Part shown: positions 16,052 through 24,537 of the stretch, piece after piece
How positions within the stretch are numbered: position 1 is the stretch's first letter
How the letters are laid out: every line of letters starts with the position of its first letter
Source of the DNA: Gammaproteobacteria bacterium
Lineage (GTDB): Bacteria > Pseudomonadota > Gammaproteobacteria > Porifericomitales > Porifericomitaceae
Direction of reading: 5' to 3'
Assembly: GCA_014238615.1 (NCBI GenBank)
Contig: JABAAT010000042.1
Location: forward strand, 1 to 34,287
DNA length: 34,287 nt
The notes under the pieces: generated by a model
Database searches by the model: none
What the model was told of the DNA's origin: nothing
The model's input: only the letters and a program-made list of their open reading frames with translations
Translations under genes and position numbers: made by a program

Positions 16052-17770
16052 ATGATGGCCGTATCACGTAATTCCAAGATGAGGTTGTCCGGCCTGGGGC
16101 AGCATCTGGTCACCGCGGGACTGCTAAAAAAAGAGGTCGCCGTGGAGGCCTACCAAAACGCCTTGAAGGCGCGTGTGCCGCTGGTGAGCCACCTGGTGGA
16201 GAATGGATTGCTCAAGGCGCGCGATATCGCCTGCCTTGCCAGCAAGCAGTTCGCCACCCCCCTGTTGGACCTGGGAGCCCTGGAACTGGATACGGAAGTC
16301 GTTAAGTTGCTGAAAAAGGAAACTCTCAAGCGGCATCACCTGCTGCCGCTTTTCAAGCGCGGCAAGCGCCTGTTTGTCGGCATCTCCGACCCCTCCAACC
16401 TGCAGGCGCTGAACGAGGTGAAGTTCGCCACCGGCCTGAATGTGGAAGCGATCCTGGTGGAAGAGGACAAGCTGCTCCAGCGCATGGATGACGCGTTGGA
16501 GATCGTGGATGCCCTGTTCAAGGATTTGGACGAGAACGAGTTGGAAAACCTGGAAACCCTGACCATCGCCGATGAAGAGGAAGAAGATGAGAACGTTGAC
16601 GTGGAAGATGCGCCGGTGGTGCGCTTCGTCAACAAGGTCATGTTGGACGCCATCAAGAAAGGCGCTTCTGACCTGCATTTTGAACCCTACGAGCGTTTTT
16701 ACCGGGTACGTTTCCGGGTGGATGGCGTGCTGCGCGAGATGGCTAAGCCGCCGCTGATCCTGTCGACGAAAATCGCCGCGCGCCTGAAGGTGATGTCACG
16801 CATGAACGTGTCCGAGCGGCGCGTTCCCCAGGATGGCCGCATCAAGCTCAGGTTAAGCAATAAGAAGGCCATCGACTTTCGGGTCAGCACCTGTCCCACG
16901 CTGTTCGGCGAAAAATGCGTGCTGCGCCTGCTGGACTCGGACCTGGACAAGCTCCAGATCGATCAGCTTGGTTACGATGATGTCCAGAAGGAGGTCTTTC
17001 TCAAGAACCTGATGAAGCCCTACGGCATGTTCCTGGTGACCGGGCCTACGGGTAGCGGGAAAACGGTGTCCCTGTACACCGGGATCGCCATCCTGAACAA
17101 GATCGAGGTGAATATTTCCACTGCGGAGGATCCGGTGGAGATCAACCTGGCGGGCGTCAACCAAGTGCATGTGGATGAGCGTACCGGTATGACTTTCGCC
17201 AAGGCCATGCGGGCTTTCCTGCGCCAGGATCCGGACATTATCCTGGTGGGCGAGATTCGTGACCTGGAAACCGGCAACATCGCGATCAAGGCGGCCCAGA
17301 CCGGTCACATGGTGATGTCCACCCTGCACACCAATGATGCTCCGCAGACCCTGATGCGCATCCAGAACATGGGCCTGCCGCCGTTCGCCGTGGCTACCAG
17401 CATTAATATCATATCCGCCCAGCGCCTTGCCAGGCGCCTGCACCCCGAATACCGGGTCACGTCGGATTTGCCGGAAGAACAGTTGCTGGAAGAAGGCTTT
17501 ACCCAGGAAGACATCGATGAGGGCCTTGAGCTTTACGAACCTGGCGCGGGCGCGGATGCCCCAAGCGGTTACAAGGGGCGCATCGGGGTTTACCAGGTGA
17601 TGCCGATCTCGGATGAGACCCGTCACCTGATCCTTGCCGGCGGGGATGCCACGCAACTGGCCGAACAGGCCAATAAGGAAGGGATCGCGGATCTGCGTCG
17701 TTCAGGGCTCAGGAAGGTCATGGCTGGAATGACCAGCCTGACCGAGATTAACAGGATCACCATAGAATGA
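16052..17770 (+). CDS. pilB: Type IV pilus extension ATPase PilB, lacking the zinc tetracysteine motif
   Basis: A 572-residue hexameric ATPase that powers pilus extension at the inner membrane. The start MMAVSRNS was chosen because it gives the family length; an upstream frame to 15974 looks like leader. The N-terminal MshEN/GSPII_E domain (LGQHLVTAGLL, LLPLFKRGKRLFVGISDP) is followed by the ATPase core. The core has Walker A GPTGSGKT (about 330-337), an Asp box around IEVNISTAEDPVE, Walker B DPDIILVGEIRD and the His box STLHTNDAPQT. In most PilB proteins two CxxC pairs follow RLARRL and precede GYKGR; here the segments read RRLHPEYR and EPGAGADAPSGYKGR, with no Cys at all. Followed by pilC and pilD. 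Confidence 0.95.
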   Translation: MMAVSRNSKMRLSGLGQHLVTAGLLKKEVAVEAYQNALKARVPLVSHLVENGLLKARDIACLASKQFATPLLDLGALELDTEVVKLLKKETLKRHHLLPLFKRGKRLFVGISDPSNLQALNEVKFATGLNVEAILVEEDKLLQRMDDALEIVDALFKDLDENELENLETLTIADEEEEDENVDVEDAPVVRFVNKVMLDAIKKGASDLHFEPYERFYRVRFRVDGVLREMAKPPLILSTKIAARLKVMSRMNVSERRVPQDGRIKLRLSNKKAIDFRVSTCPTLFGEKCVLRLLDSDLDKLQIDQLGYDDVQKEVFLKNLMKPYGMFLVTGPTGSGKTVSLYTGIAILNKIEVNISTAEDPVEINLAGVNQVHVDERTGMTFAKAMRAFLRQDPDIILVGEIRDLETGNIAIKAAQTGHMVMSTLHTNDAPQTLMRIQNMGLPPFAVATSINIISAQRLARRLHPEYRVTSDLPEEQLLEEGFTQEDIDEGLELYEPGAGADAPSGYKGRIGVYQVMPISDETRHLILAGGDATQLAEQANKEGIADLRRSGLRKVMAGMTSLTEINRITIE

Positions 17771-17820
17771 GACTCGCGCCACCTATCCTGCCGCCCGTCA
17801 TCAATGGGAGTTTTTGAGAT

Positions 17821-19038
17821 ATGGCCGGAACGATGAAGTTAGCTCTTTTCCTCTGGGAGGGAGTGGATGGTCGAGGTAAGAAGCTCAACGGCGAGATGAG
17901 CGCCTCTTCTGACGCCTTGGTGCGGGCCAAGCTGCGGCGCGAAGGAGTGCGGCCGGTGAAGGTCAGGAGAAAGCTTCAGCTCTTTTCCAGCAAGAAGCCG
18001 ATCAAGCCGAAGAATATTTCGGATTTCACGCGCCAGTTCGCCACCATGCTGAGTTCCGGGGTACCGCTGGTGCAGTCCCTGGATATCATGGCGCGCGGTC
18101 ACGACAATCCCTCCATGAGCGAGATGATTGACAGCATCAAGTCGGATGTGGAGGCGGGCGGCAACCTGACGGACGCCGTGGCCAAGCATGACAGGCAGTT
18201 CTCCCCCTTGTACGTCAGCCTGGTTCAGGCTGGTGAAAAGTCCGGTACCCTGGAGAGCCTGTTGATCAAGATCGCCGACTACCTGGAGAAGGTGGAAATT
18301 CTGAAGAGCAAGGTGAGAAAGGCCGCCCTGTACCCGACCATCGTGATGCTCACGATGGTCGTTATCGTGGCTGTGCTGCTGATTTTTGTCATCCCTTCTT
18401 TTGAAGAACTGTACAATAATTTCGGTGCCGAGTTGCCGTTCCTGACGCGCCTGGTGATTGACTTCTCTGAATTTGTCCGGGGGCCGTGGGGGTGGGCGAT
18501 GATCGGCCTGCTGATTTTTATTGTCCCCTTTTATTTACATGTTCTGAGACACTCTAAGAAGTTCAAAATCGGGTTTGATGCCGTGCTGCTGAAAATGCCG
18601 GTTTTCGGAGAGGTGGCTCGTAAGGCCGCCCTGGCGCGCTTTGCCCGAACCCTGGGGACCATGTATGCCGCCGGTACTCCCCTGGTGGAGGCGATGACTT
18701 CGGTGGCCGGCGCCTGTGGCAACTGGATTTATGAAGATGCCACCATCCAGTTGCGGGAGGATATCGCGGCCGGCACCCAGCTGCAGGTCGCACTGCGCGG
18801 TCAGGGCCAGCTGTTTCCGCCGCTCATGGTACAAATGATCGCCATCGGCGAGGAGTCCGGCCAGTTGGACAACATGCTCAACAAGGTGGCTGATTTCTAC
18901 GAGCAGGAAGTGGATGACGCCGTTGAGGGGTTATCTACGATCCTGGAGCCCCTGTTGATTGTGATGATCGGCGTTATAGTGGGCACCATGGTGATTGCCA
19001 TGTACCTGCCCATCTTTCAACTCGGCCAGGTCGTCTGA
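17821..19038 (+). CDS. pilC: Type IV pilus inner-membrane platform protein PilC
   Basis: A 405-residue GspF/PilC-family platform protein that converts PilB rotation into pilin extraction. Two homologous cytoplasmic helical domains (T2SSF) start near FTRQFATMLSSGVPLVQSLD (about 60-80) and FARTLGTMYAAGTPLVEAM (about 270-290). Membrane helices lie at about 175-195 (MLTMVVIVAVLLIFVIP), 220-240 (WGWAMIGLLIFIVPFYL) and at the C-terminus (PLLIVMIGVIVGTMVIAMYL). The length is typical. The start has GGGAG about 10 bases upstream. It sits 50 bp after pilB and 61 bp before pilD, consistent with one operon. Confidence 0.97.
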   Translation: MAGTMKLALFLWEGVDGRGKKLNGEMSASSDALVRAKLRREGVRPVKVRRKLQLFSSKKPIKPKNISDFTRQFATMLSSGVPLVQSLDIMARGHDNPSMSEMIDSIKSDVEAGGNLTDAVAKHDRQFSPLYVSLVQAGEKSGTLESLLIKIADYLEKVEILKSKVRKAALYPTIVMLTMVVIVAVLLIFVIPSFEELYNNFGAELPFLTRLVIDFSEFVRGPWGWAMIGLLIFIVPFYLHVLRHSKKFKIGFDAVLLKMPVFGEVARKAALARFARTLGTMYAAGTPLVEAMTSVAGACGNWIYEDATIQLREDIAAGTQLQVALRGQGQLFPPLMVQMIAIGEESGQLDNMLNKVADFYEQEVDDAVEGLSTILEPLLIVMIGVIVGTMVIAMYLPIFQLGQVV

Positions 19039-19099
19039 GCTCCGGAGGGGGGTTCCAGGCCTCCCACCCATGATTTTATCGGCGCCGCCGTCCTCGTAG

Positions 19100-19954
19100 A
19101 TGGATGGCGATCTTCTCGGACTGGCTTTGGGGGCGGGCCTGCTGGGGTTCTGTATAGGCAGTTTCCTGAATGTAGTGATATTCCGTCTGCCGAGGCGCAT
19201 GTGGCGTGACTGGGAGGCGGACGCGCATGACATGTTGCAGGGCCTTCCCAAGGGATTGCCTGCCCGGGAACGTCTGGGTCTGTGGTGGCCGCCGTCCTGC
19301 TGTCCAGGTTGCGGCAAGCGCATACGGGCATTTGAAAATATCCCCATACTGAGCTACCTCCTGCTGCGTGGACGCTGCTCAGGTTGTGCCAGTCCGATCT
19401 CCCCGCGTTACCCGATGATTGAGGCAACCACCGCCTTGCTGTTCCTGGCCTGCGTGTGGCGTTTCGGATTTAGCCCGCAGTGCCTGGCGGCCATGGTTTT
19501 CTGCGCGGCGCTGCTGGGACTTTCCGTCATCGACTATGACTGGCAGCTGTTGCCGGATGGCGTCACCCAGCCTTTGCTCTGGCTGGGCCTGTTGTGTGGC
19601 CTGTTTGGCATCTTCGTGGGATTACGGGACAGCCTGCTCGGCGCCGTCTTCGGCTACCTGGTGCTCTGGAGCGTATTTCATCTTTTCAAATGGATCACCG
19701 GTAAAGAGGGAATGGGGGGAGGAGATTTCAAGCTCCTGGCGCTGATAGGCGCGTGGCTGGGCTGGCAGGCCCTGTTGCCGGTTCTGCTGAGCGCCAGCCT
19801 GGTGGGCAGCCTGGTGGGCGGCGGCCTGATGCTCTGCGGTCGTGTACGTCGCAACCAGCCGTTACCTTTTGGTCCTTTTCTCGCCGGCGGCGCCCTGCTG
19901 TGCCTGTTTGTGGAGGCATGGGTAACGCTCCTGCAGTTTCCCGTCCAGGGGTAG
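19100..19954 (+). CDS. pilD: Prepilin peptidase / N-methyltransferase PilD
   Basis: A 284-residue polytopic aspartyl protease that cleaves and N-methylates type IV prepilins. The N-terminal segment has the family SFLNVVIFRLP. It is followed by the cytoplasmic zinc loop with two CxxC pairs (CCPGCGKRI and CSGCASPISPRYP). The catalytic aspartates are in VIDYDWQLLPD and in the GxGD-type GMGGGDFKLL motif. Several hydrophobic helices span the rest. The end of the frame overlaps the start of coaE by 37 bp. Order pilB-pilC-pilD-coaE is widely conserved in gammaproteobacteria. Confidence 0.96.
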   Translation: MDGDLLGLALGAGLLGFCIGSFLNVVIFRLPRRMWRDWEADAHDMLQGLPKGLPARERLGLWWPPSCCPGCGKRIRAFENIPILSYLLLRGRCSGCASPISPRYPMIEATTALLFLACVWRFGFSPQCLAAMVFCAALLGLSVIDYDWQLLPDGVTQPLLWLGLLCGLFGIFVGLRDSLLGAVFGYLVLWSVFHLFKWITGKEGMGGGDFKLLALIGAWLGWQALLPVLLSASLVGSLVGGGLMLCGRVRRNQPLPFGPFLAGGALLCLFVEAWVTLLQFPVQG

Positions 19955-20595
19955 AGCGCACTCGGCGCGCCCGCCCCCTGCGCATCGGTCTGACCGGTGG
20001 CCTGGCCTGCGGCAAGAGTACCGTGGCCGGGCTGTTTCACGGGCAGGGCGTCCCGGTGCTGGATGCAGACCAGGCATGCCATGCCATTCTGGCCGGGGAC
20101 GCCGAGGTAAGGACGGCCATACGGAGACGCTTCGGCGCGCGGCTCCTGGAACCGGGAGGCGGCGTGTCGCGGACAAGGCTAAGGGAGCATCTGTGCGCCG
20201 CGGGCGATGAGGAACTGGATTGGTTAGAGGAACTCCTGCACAGGCGCATCTACCGAAGCCTGGAGACGGCCTGGAAAGAACTGTCCACGGTGCTTCCTTA
20301 CTGCCTTTGGGTTGTCCCCCTGCTCCTGGAGAGCAACGCGCGGTTCCGGGTGGATCGCGTTCTGGTGGTGGATTGCCCGGTAAAGCTCCAGCGCGCCCGC
20401 GCCGGGCGCCGTCCCGGACTGGACGCGGAATGGCTGGAGCGCTTGATACACCGCCAATCCGGACGCACGGAACGCCTGGCCGCGGCCCACGAAATCATCG
20501 ACAACAGCGGCCCGCAAAGCGCCCTGGCCTCCCAGGTGCACCGCCTGCACCGTCGCTACCGAAACTTGACGAGCCCCCGCCCCCATGCCTGCTGA
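19918..20595 (+). CDS. coaE: Dephospho-CoA kinase
   Basis: A 225-residue enzyme for the last step of coenzyme A synthesis, phosphorylating dephospho-CoA at the ribose 3'-hydroxyl. Motifs are the P-loop LTGGLACGKST (near residue 24), the Asp pair VLDADQACH, and VVPLLLESNARFRVDRVLVVDC. The ATG at 19918 lies inside pilD and is almost touching a GGAGG sequence, leaving an unusually short spacing. The first ~20 residues before the conserved core are not typical, so the true start is uncertain. In many relatives zapD and yacG follow; here a TauE/SafE permease does, 11 bp overlapping. Confidence 0.9.
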   Translation: MGNAPAVSRPGVERTRRARPLRIGLTGGLACGKSTVAGLFHGQGVPVLDADQACHAILAGDAEVRTAIRRRFGARLLEPGGGVSRTRLREHLCAAGDEELDWLEELLHRRIYRSLETAWKELSTVLPYCLWVVPLLLESNARFRVDRVLVVDCPVKLQRARAGRRPGLDAEWLERLIHRQSGRTERLAAAHEIIDNSGPQSALASQVHRLHRRYRNLTSPRPHAC

Positions 20596-21391
20596 CCTCG
20601 GCGTCATCACGCTCTACCTGCTGACCGGCCTGGCGGCGGGACTGAGCGGCGGCCTGCTGGGCCTGGGCGGCGGTTTCGTCGTGGTGCCCTGCCTGTACGC
20701 CATTTTCCTGTACCAGGACCTGGCCGCCGGGCACCTGATGCAGATGGCGGTCGCCACTTCCCTCGGCACGATCCTTTTTACCGGCAGCGCCGCCGCCTGG
20801 GGCCACCACCAGCGGGGTGCGGTTTGTTGGTGCACGGTCGCCCTGCTCAGCCCGGGCGTCCTGCTGGGAGGGCTGCTGGGTGCCCAGCTGGCCGATTGGC
20901 TGTCCAGCATGGTGCTGCGCGCATGCTATGGTGTATTCGCCCTGTTCGCGGCCGCGCAGATGTTGCATCCAGGGTGGCTGCAACCCACCCCCGCGGCCAC
21001 CACAAGGCGCCCCACCGGCCTGCCGCTCGCGGGCATCGGCATCGGCGCATTCTCAGCCTTGCTGGGCATCGGCGGCGGCACCCTCACGGTGCCTTTCCTG
21101 CTTTGGAGAGGGGAAGAAATGAGACGCGCTCTGGGTATCTCCGCCGCCTGTGGCGTACTGGCCGCCGGCGCCGGCGCCGGCGGCATGATATGGGTCGGAG
21201 GAAAGCACTCCGACCTGCCTTCGTTTGCCCTGGGCTACCTGTACCTGCCAGCCATCTTCTGCATCGCCCTGGGTGCCGTCCCGGGCGCCCTTCTGGGCGT
21301 TCGCCTGGCGTATTGCCTGTCCACCCGCACCCTGAAGCGGTTGTTTGCTGTTTTCCTCATGGTGGTGGGAGCCATCATGCTGCTGGCTTGA
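20585..21391 (+). CDS. TauE/SafE (TSUP) family sulfite/organosulfonate exporter-like permease
   Basis: A 268-residue inner-membrane permease of the TSUP family, whose members move sulfite, sulfonates, thiosulfate or other sulfur anions. Two internal repeats are clear: the glycine-rich GLLGLGGGFVVVPCL near the N-terminus and ALLGIGGGTLTVPFLL in the second half, each starting a four-helix bundle. The start overlaps the end of coaE by 11 bp, suggesting a joint transcript with the pil-coaE genes. The substrate cannot be read from the sequence. A sulfur anion would fit the sulfur-oxidiser character suggested by sat, but that link is inference. Confidence 0.88.
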   Translation: MPADLGVITLYLLTGLAAGLSGGLLGLGGGFVVVPCLYAIFLYQDLAAGHLMQMAVATSLGTILFTGSAAAWGHHQRGAVCWCTVALLSPGVLLGGLLGAQLADWLSSMVLRACYGVFALFAAAQMLHPGWLQPTPAATTRRPTGLPLAGIGIGAFSALLGIGGGTLTVPFLLWRGEEMRRALGISAACGVLAAGAGAGGMIWVGGKHSDLPSFALGYLYLPAIFCIALGAVPGALLGVRLAYCLSTRTLKRLFAVFLMVVGAIMLLA

Positions 21392-21450
21392 ACGAGTCGC
21401 CCGCGATCCCCTTGGTCACCCGGGACGCCCGCCGTCCGGCCTCGGGCCAG

Positions 21451-21571
21451 GTGCCCGCCGCCGTCACCCTCCGGGAAACCGGAGAGCGCCCCATTCGGCC
21501 CAGCCGCCTCTGCTGTATCAGTTGCCAAAATTGCCAAAATTTGGATCAGCGCCGACCGGCACCGCATAGAA
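21451..21571 (+). pseudogene. Probable frameshifted N-terminal part of a CULT-domain gene
   Basis: In the +1-offset frame a GTG at 21451 opens PAAVTLRETGERPIRPSRL followed by CCISCQNCQN, which contains the CxxC zinc knuckle expected at the start of a CULT domain. That frame then diverges, while the frame of the downstream 81-residue ORF takes up the family pattern (ISADRHRIEM). The switch lies at TTT 21540-21542. Removing one T would read CQNC-QNWISADRHRIEM, which keeps family spacing and gives a protein of about 121 residues. This could be a real mutation or a sequencing error. Confidence 0.5.
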
Positions 21572-21817
21572 ATGACCGGCCGCCATTACCACGATTGCAT
21601 CAACCCGGCGGGCGTCTCCTACCACATCGACTGCTTCCGCAAGGCCCCCGGCTGCCGACTGGCAGGCGAGGCTCATTCCGAGCACAGCTGGTTCCCGGGC
21701 TGCTCCTGGCAGTGCGCATTACACCTGGGCTGGTATTTCCAGGGAGCACCCTCTTTCCACGGCCTGATCCCGGCCCGCCTGGGCAAACAGCCCGTCCCCG
21801 GGGCGGAAGACCTGTGA
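21572..21817 (+). CDS. CULT-domain (cereblon-type) protein, probably degraded
   Basis: An 81-residue frame resembling the C-terminal two thirds of the CULT domain, the fold that binds thalidomide and cyclic imides in cereblon and in small bacterial proteins. Family marks are HDCINPAGVSYHIDCFR, APGCRLAG, HSWFPGCSW, ALHLGWYFQG and FHGLIPARL, including the three tryptophans of the aromatic cage. Relatives have about 13 residues, including a CxxC zinc pair, between the second and third Trp; here there are seven and that pair is missing. The N-terminal zinc knuckle is in another frame upstream. It overlaps nothing and has no clear ribosome site. Assignment is by pattern recognition, not search. 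Confidence 0.55.
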   Translation: MTGRHYHDCINPAGVSYHIDCFRKAPGCRLAGEAHSEHSWFPGCSWQCALHLGWYFQGAPSFHGLIPARLGKQPVPGAEDL

Positions 21818-21961
21818 AGCGGACCAGCCCCTGCTAACCAGGCGCATGGAGGGCGATCCGCCGCTCCAGGGTGTTGTAAGAAAGCATCAACCGACCGGCG
21901 GGCGTCTCCCCGTGTCAGGCAGACAGTCCATCATTCGAATCTTTCTGGCCGCCCCAGGGGG

Positions 21962-21981
21962 CCGCCCCCAGGCCTGGGCGG
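21962..21981. terminator. GC hairpin between convergent genes, possible terminator
   Basis: CCGCCC and GGGCGG pair around an 8-base loop, in the 200-bp gap between the CULT remnant and the 3' end of ybbP. No T run follows on either strand, so intrinsic termination is doubtful. Confidence 0.25.
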
Positions 21982-22017
21982 ACATGCGGCGCCTGGGGCC
22001 TGTTGCCTGGCGGTTCG

Positions 22018-24537
22018 TCAGAAGCGTCTCAGGATCTCCAGGGGTGGAGTTTTGGTGAGGCCGCGGGTGGCGAGCAGTCCGGCTGTTGTGACCAGCAGGG
22101 CGCCGAGGAGCGCGCCGGCGGCCGGCATGGCCATGTTGAATGTGATGGGTAATTGGAACAGGTAGCGTCCCGTGGACCAGGCTCCGATGGCGGCGGCGAG
22201 ACCCGCCGCGCTGCCGGTGACCATGCCCAGGCAGCAGAATTCGGCCAGCGCGGCACGCCTCAGCCAGTCGTGCCCGGCTCCCAGGACGCGCAGCAGGGAG
22301 ACCTCCCTGTGCCGCTCGTCCCGGGTGGCGAGCAGTGCCGTATACAGCACCAGCAATCCGGCCAGCAGGGAAAAGCTGAAAAGGAATTCCAGGGCCCTGG
22401 ATAAGCGCTGCATGATGCTCCGGCTCTGCTCCAGCATGTGGGCGATGTCCAGTACGGTGAGCTCCGGAAAGTTTCTTTTTAATTCCGCCGGGAAATCCAG
22501 GCGGTTTTGGGGAACGTGAAAGGCGGTGATGTAAGTGTATGGTTCTTCTTCCAGCCAGCCGCGTCCGCCGATGACGTAGAAATTGGGCAGGAAATTGTCC
22601 CAGCGTACTTCGCGCAGGCTGCTGACCCGGCCCGTAAAGGTACGGAGTCCGAGGAAGCTCAGGCGGTCTCCCAGTTGGACGTTCAAAGCCTCCGCTGCTT
22701 CCGCCTCCATGGAGATCTCCGGGGGTTGTTGCGGCGCGGCCTCGCCGTGCCAGCGTCCGGCGCTTATGCGGTTCTCCGAGGGCAGGAGGGTGTCTCTTAC
22801 CAGGCCGAACTGGTGTTCGGAAAGGTGGCGCGCGCTGGATTGCTCCGGGTGCTCCAGGGGCTGTATGGGACGGTCGTTGATGGCTGTCAGGCGGGCGCGC
22901 GTCATGAGATAAAAATGCGGTGTCTGCCCCAGGCCCTGGTTGAGGAATGCTTCCAGGGGTTTGCGATCTTTCTCCTGGATGTCCACCAGGAAGTAGTTAG
23001 GAGCCCCTGGTGGGAGGCGTTCGCTGAAGGCTTCCAGGAGGTCGGTGCGACACAGGTAAAGCAGAAACAGGGTGCACAGTCCCAGGGCCAGGCCCAGGAC
23101 GCGCCCTGTTTCGTTGCCGCGCCTGAGGTTGGCCAGGCCGTGGCGCCAGGCTGAGCCGGGGCGCGCCCGTACCGTGGCCGCCAGGCGCAGGCCGATGAAG
23201 ATCAGGATGAGCAGCAGGGTTGCTCCCGCCGCCAGTCCCGGTAACAGGTAGAGCAGGAGTTCCGGGCGTGCGCCGCGCCAGGGGGCCAGCAGCAGGCAGG
23301 CTGCGGCGATAGCGCCGTAGAGCAGCAAGGTGGGTGGCGTAGGGACGGGGAGGTTGCGCTGCAGGATCCGGAGCGGCGGGATCTTCGCCAGGGTCGCCAG
23401 GCGCGGCAGGGAGAAGCCGATCAGCATGAGCAGGGCGATGCCCATGCCGGTGACCAGTGGGCGCACCGAGGGCTGTGCCGGCGTGACCTTTAACACCTCG
23501 CTGATCAGGCCGGCGAGGAGGTAATGGCAAATGTAACCCATGGCGCCGCCCAGGATTCCGCCGATCAGCGCGAGACCCAGTAACTGTCCCAACTGCCATT
23601 TCATCAGCCTGGAACGCTCTACCCCCAGGCAGCGCAGCAGGGCCCAGGTGTCCTGGCGTTGCCTTGCGTGCAGGGCGGAGGCCATGGCGATGGCCAGGCC
23701 GGCCAGGAGCAGGGTCAGGTAAGCACACAGGCCGAGCAGGTGGCGGACGTCGTTCAGTCCTTCATGCAGGCCTGTCTGCTCCTGCTTGTCTATGCTCAGT
23801 GTCGTTAGTTCCGGGTAGTCGTCCAGGTTTTTGCGCCAGCGTTGTAGCGCGTGCGGTGGGCCGGAGACCAGTAACTGGTGGTAAACCCGGCTGCCGATCT
23901 GCCCCAGCCCGGTGCGTGGCGTATCGTCCAGGTGCATTAACAGCTGCGGCGCTACCCTGAACAGTCTTCCGTGTCCGGGCTCGCGCACCAGGATCGCTCC
24001 TATCCTCAAGCTTAGCGTTCCCAGTTGCAGTGTGTCCCCTACCTGTAAATTCAGGGTCTGGGCCAGTTGGGAATCCGGCCAGGCTTCGCCTTGGGCCGGA
24101 CCCCTGGAGCGTGGCGTTGTTTGAAGGGCGTCTGTCTCCGCGCTCGTCCACAGTCTGCCGCGCAGTGGGTAGTTGCGTTCCACCGCCTTGACCCTGGTCA
24201 GTTGAAAAGCCTCGCCGTGGGGCAGGGTGGTGAGGAAGTTCAGGGCGCGCGTCGTGCCCAGGCCCGCCGCGCGTGCCGTTTGTTCCAGCTCCGTGGGTAC
24301 CGGGTGGATGGCGGCGCGTACGATCAGGTCGGCGCCCAGCAGCTGTGCCGTGCCGCCGCGCATGCCGCGTTGGACGCTGTCAATGAAGAAGCCCACCGCG
24401 CTGCAGGCGGCCACGGCAACGCACACGGCGGTGAGCACCAGGCGCATGGCCGGGCTGTTGCGGGCGTCATGCCATAACAGGCGTATGGCCTGGATACGCG
24501 CTATGCGGAGCTGGGTCGTCCTTGCGGCTGAATTCAT
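22018..24537 (-). CDS. ybbP: ABC transporter permease of the YbbP type
   Basis: An 839-residue inner-membrane permease of the FtsX/MacB-like YbbP family. The ATG at 24537 was chosen because it overlaps the ybbA stop in ATGA; an in-frame ATG at 24585 lies inside ybbA. A first membrane helix (LVLTAVCVAVAACSAVGFFI) is followed by a large periplasmic domain, a block of helices around the middle, a second periplasmic domain and a final FtsX domain (FLFSFSLLAGLLVLYTALL to the end). With YbbA it should form an ABC exporter. The E. coli pair is encoded next to tesA, as here, but its substrate is not well established. Confidence 0.9.
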   Translation of the reverse strand: MNSAARTTQLRIARIQAIRLLWHDARNSPAMRLVLTAVCVAVAACSAVGFFIDSVQRGMRGGTAQLLGADLIVRAAIHPVPTELEQTARAAGLGTTRALNFLTTLPHGEAFQLTRVKAVERNYPLRGRLWTSAETDALQTTPRSRGPAQGEAWPDSQLAQTLNLQVGDTLQLGTLSLRIGAILVREPGHGRLFRVAPQLLMHLDDTPRTGLGQIGSRVYHQLLVSGPPHALQRWRKNLDDYPELTTLSIDKQEQTGLHEGLNDVRHLLGLCAYLTLLLAGLAIAMASALHARQRQDTWALLRCLGVERSRLMKWQLGQLLGLALIGGILGGAMGYICHYLLAGLISEVLKVTPAQPSVRPLVTGMGIALLMLIGFSLPRLATLAKIPPLRILQRNLPVPTPPTLLLYGAIAAACLLLAPWRGARPELLLYLLPGLAAGATLLLILIFIGLRLAATVRARPGSAWRHGLANLRRGNETGRVLGLALGLCTLFLLYLCRTDLLEAFSERLPPGAPNYFLVDIQEKDRKPLEAFLNQGLGQTPHFYLMTRARLTAINDRPIQPLEHPEQSSARHLSEHQFGLVRDTLLPSENRISAGRWHGEAAPQQPPEISMEAEAAEALNVQLGDRLSFLGLRTFTGRVSSLREVRWDNFLPNFYVIGGRGWLEEEPYTYITAFHVPQNRLDFPAELKRNFPELTVLDIAHMLEQSRSIMQRLSRALEFLFSFSLLAGLLVLYTALLATRDERHREVSLLRVLGAGHDWLRRAALAEFCCLGMVTGSAAGLAAAIGAWSTGRYLFQLPITFNMAMPAAGALLGALLVTTAGLLATRGLTKTPPLEILRRF

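Noticed and set aside
21535-21545. AAATTTG slippery heptamer as a programmed -1 frameshift site in the CULT gene
   Set aside because: The frame needed downstream is +1, not -1, so a base insertion explains it better.
21846-22058. 70-codon plus-strand ORF between the CULT remnant and ybbP
   Set aside because: It overlaps the end of ybbP, has no recognisable motif and no ribosome site.
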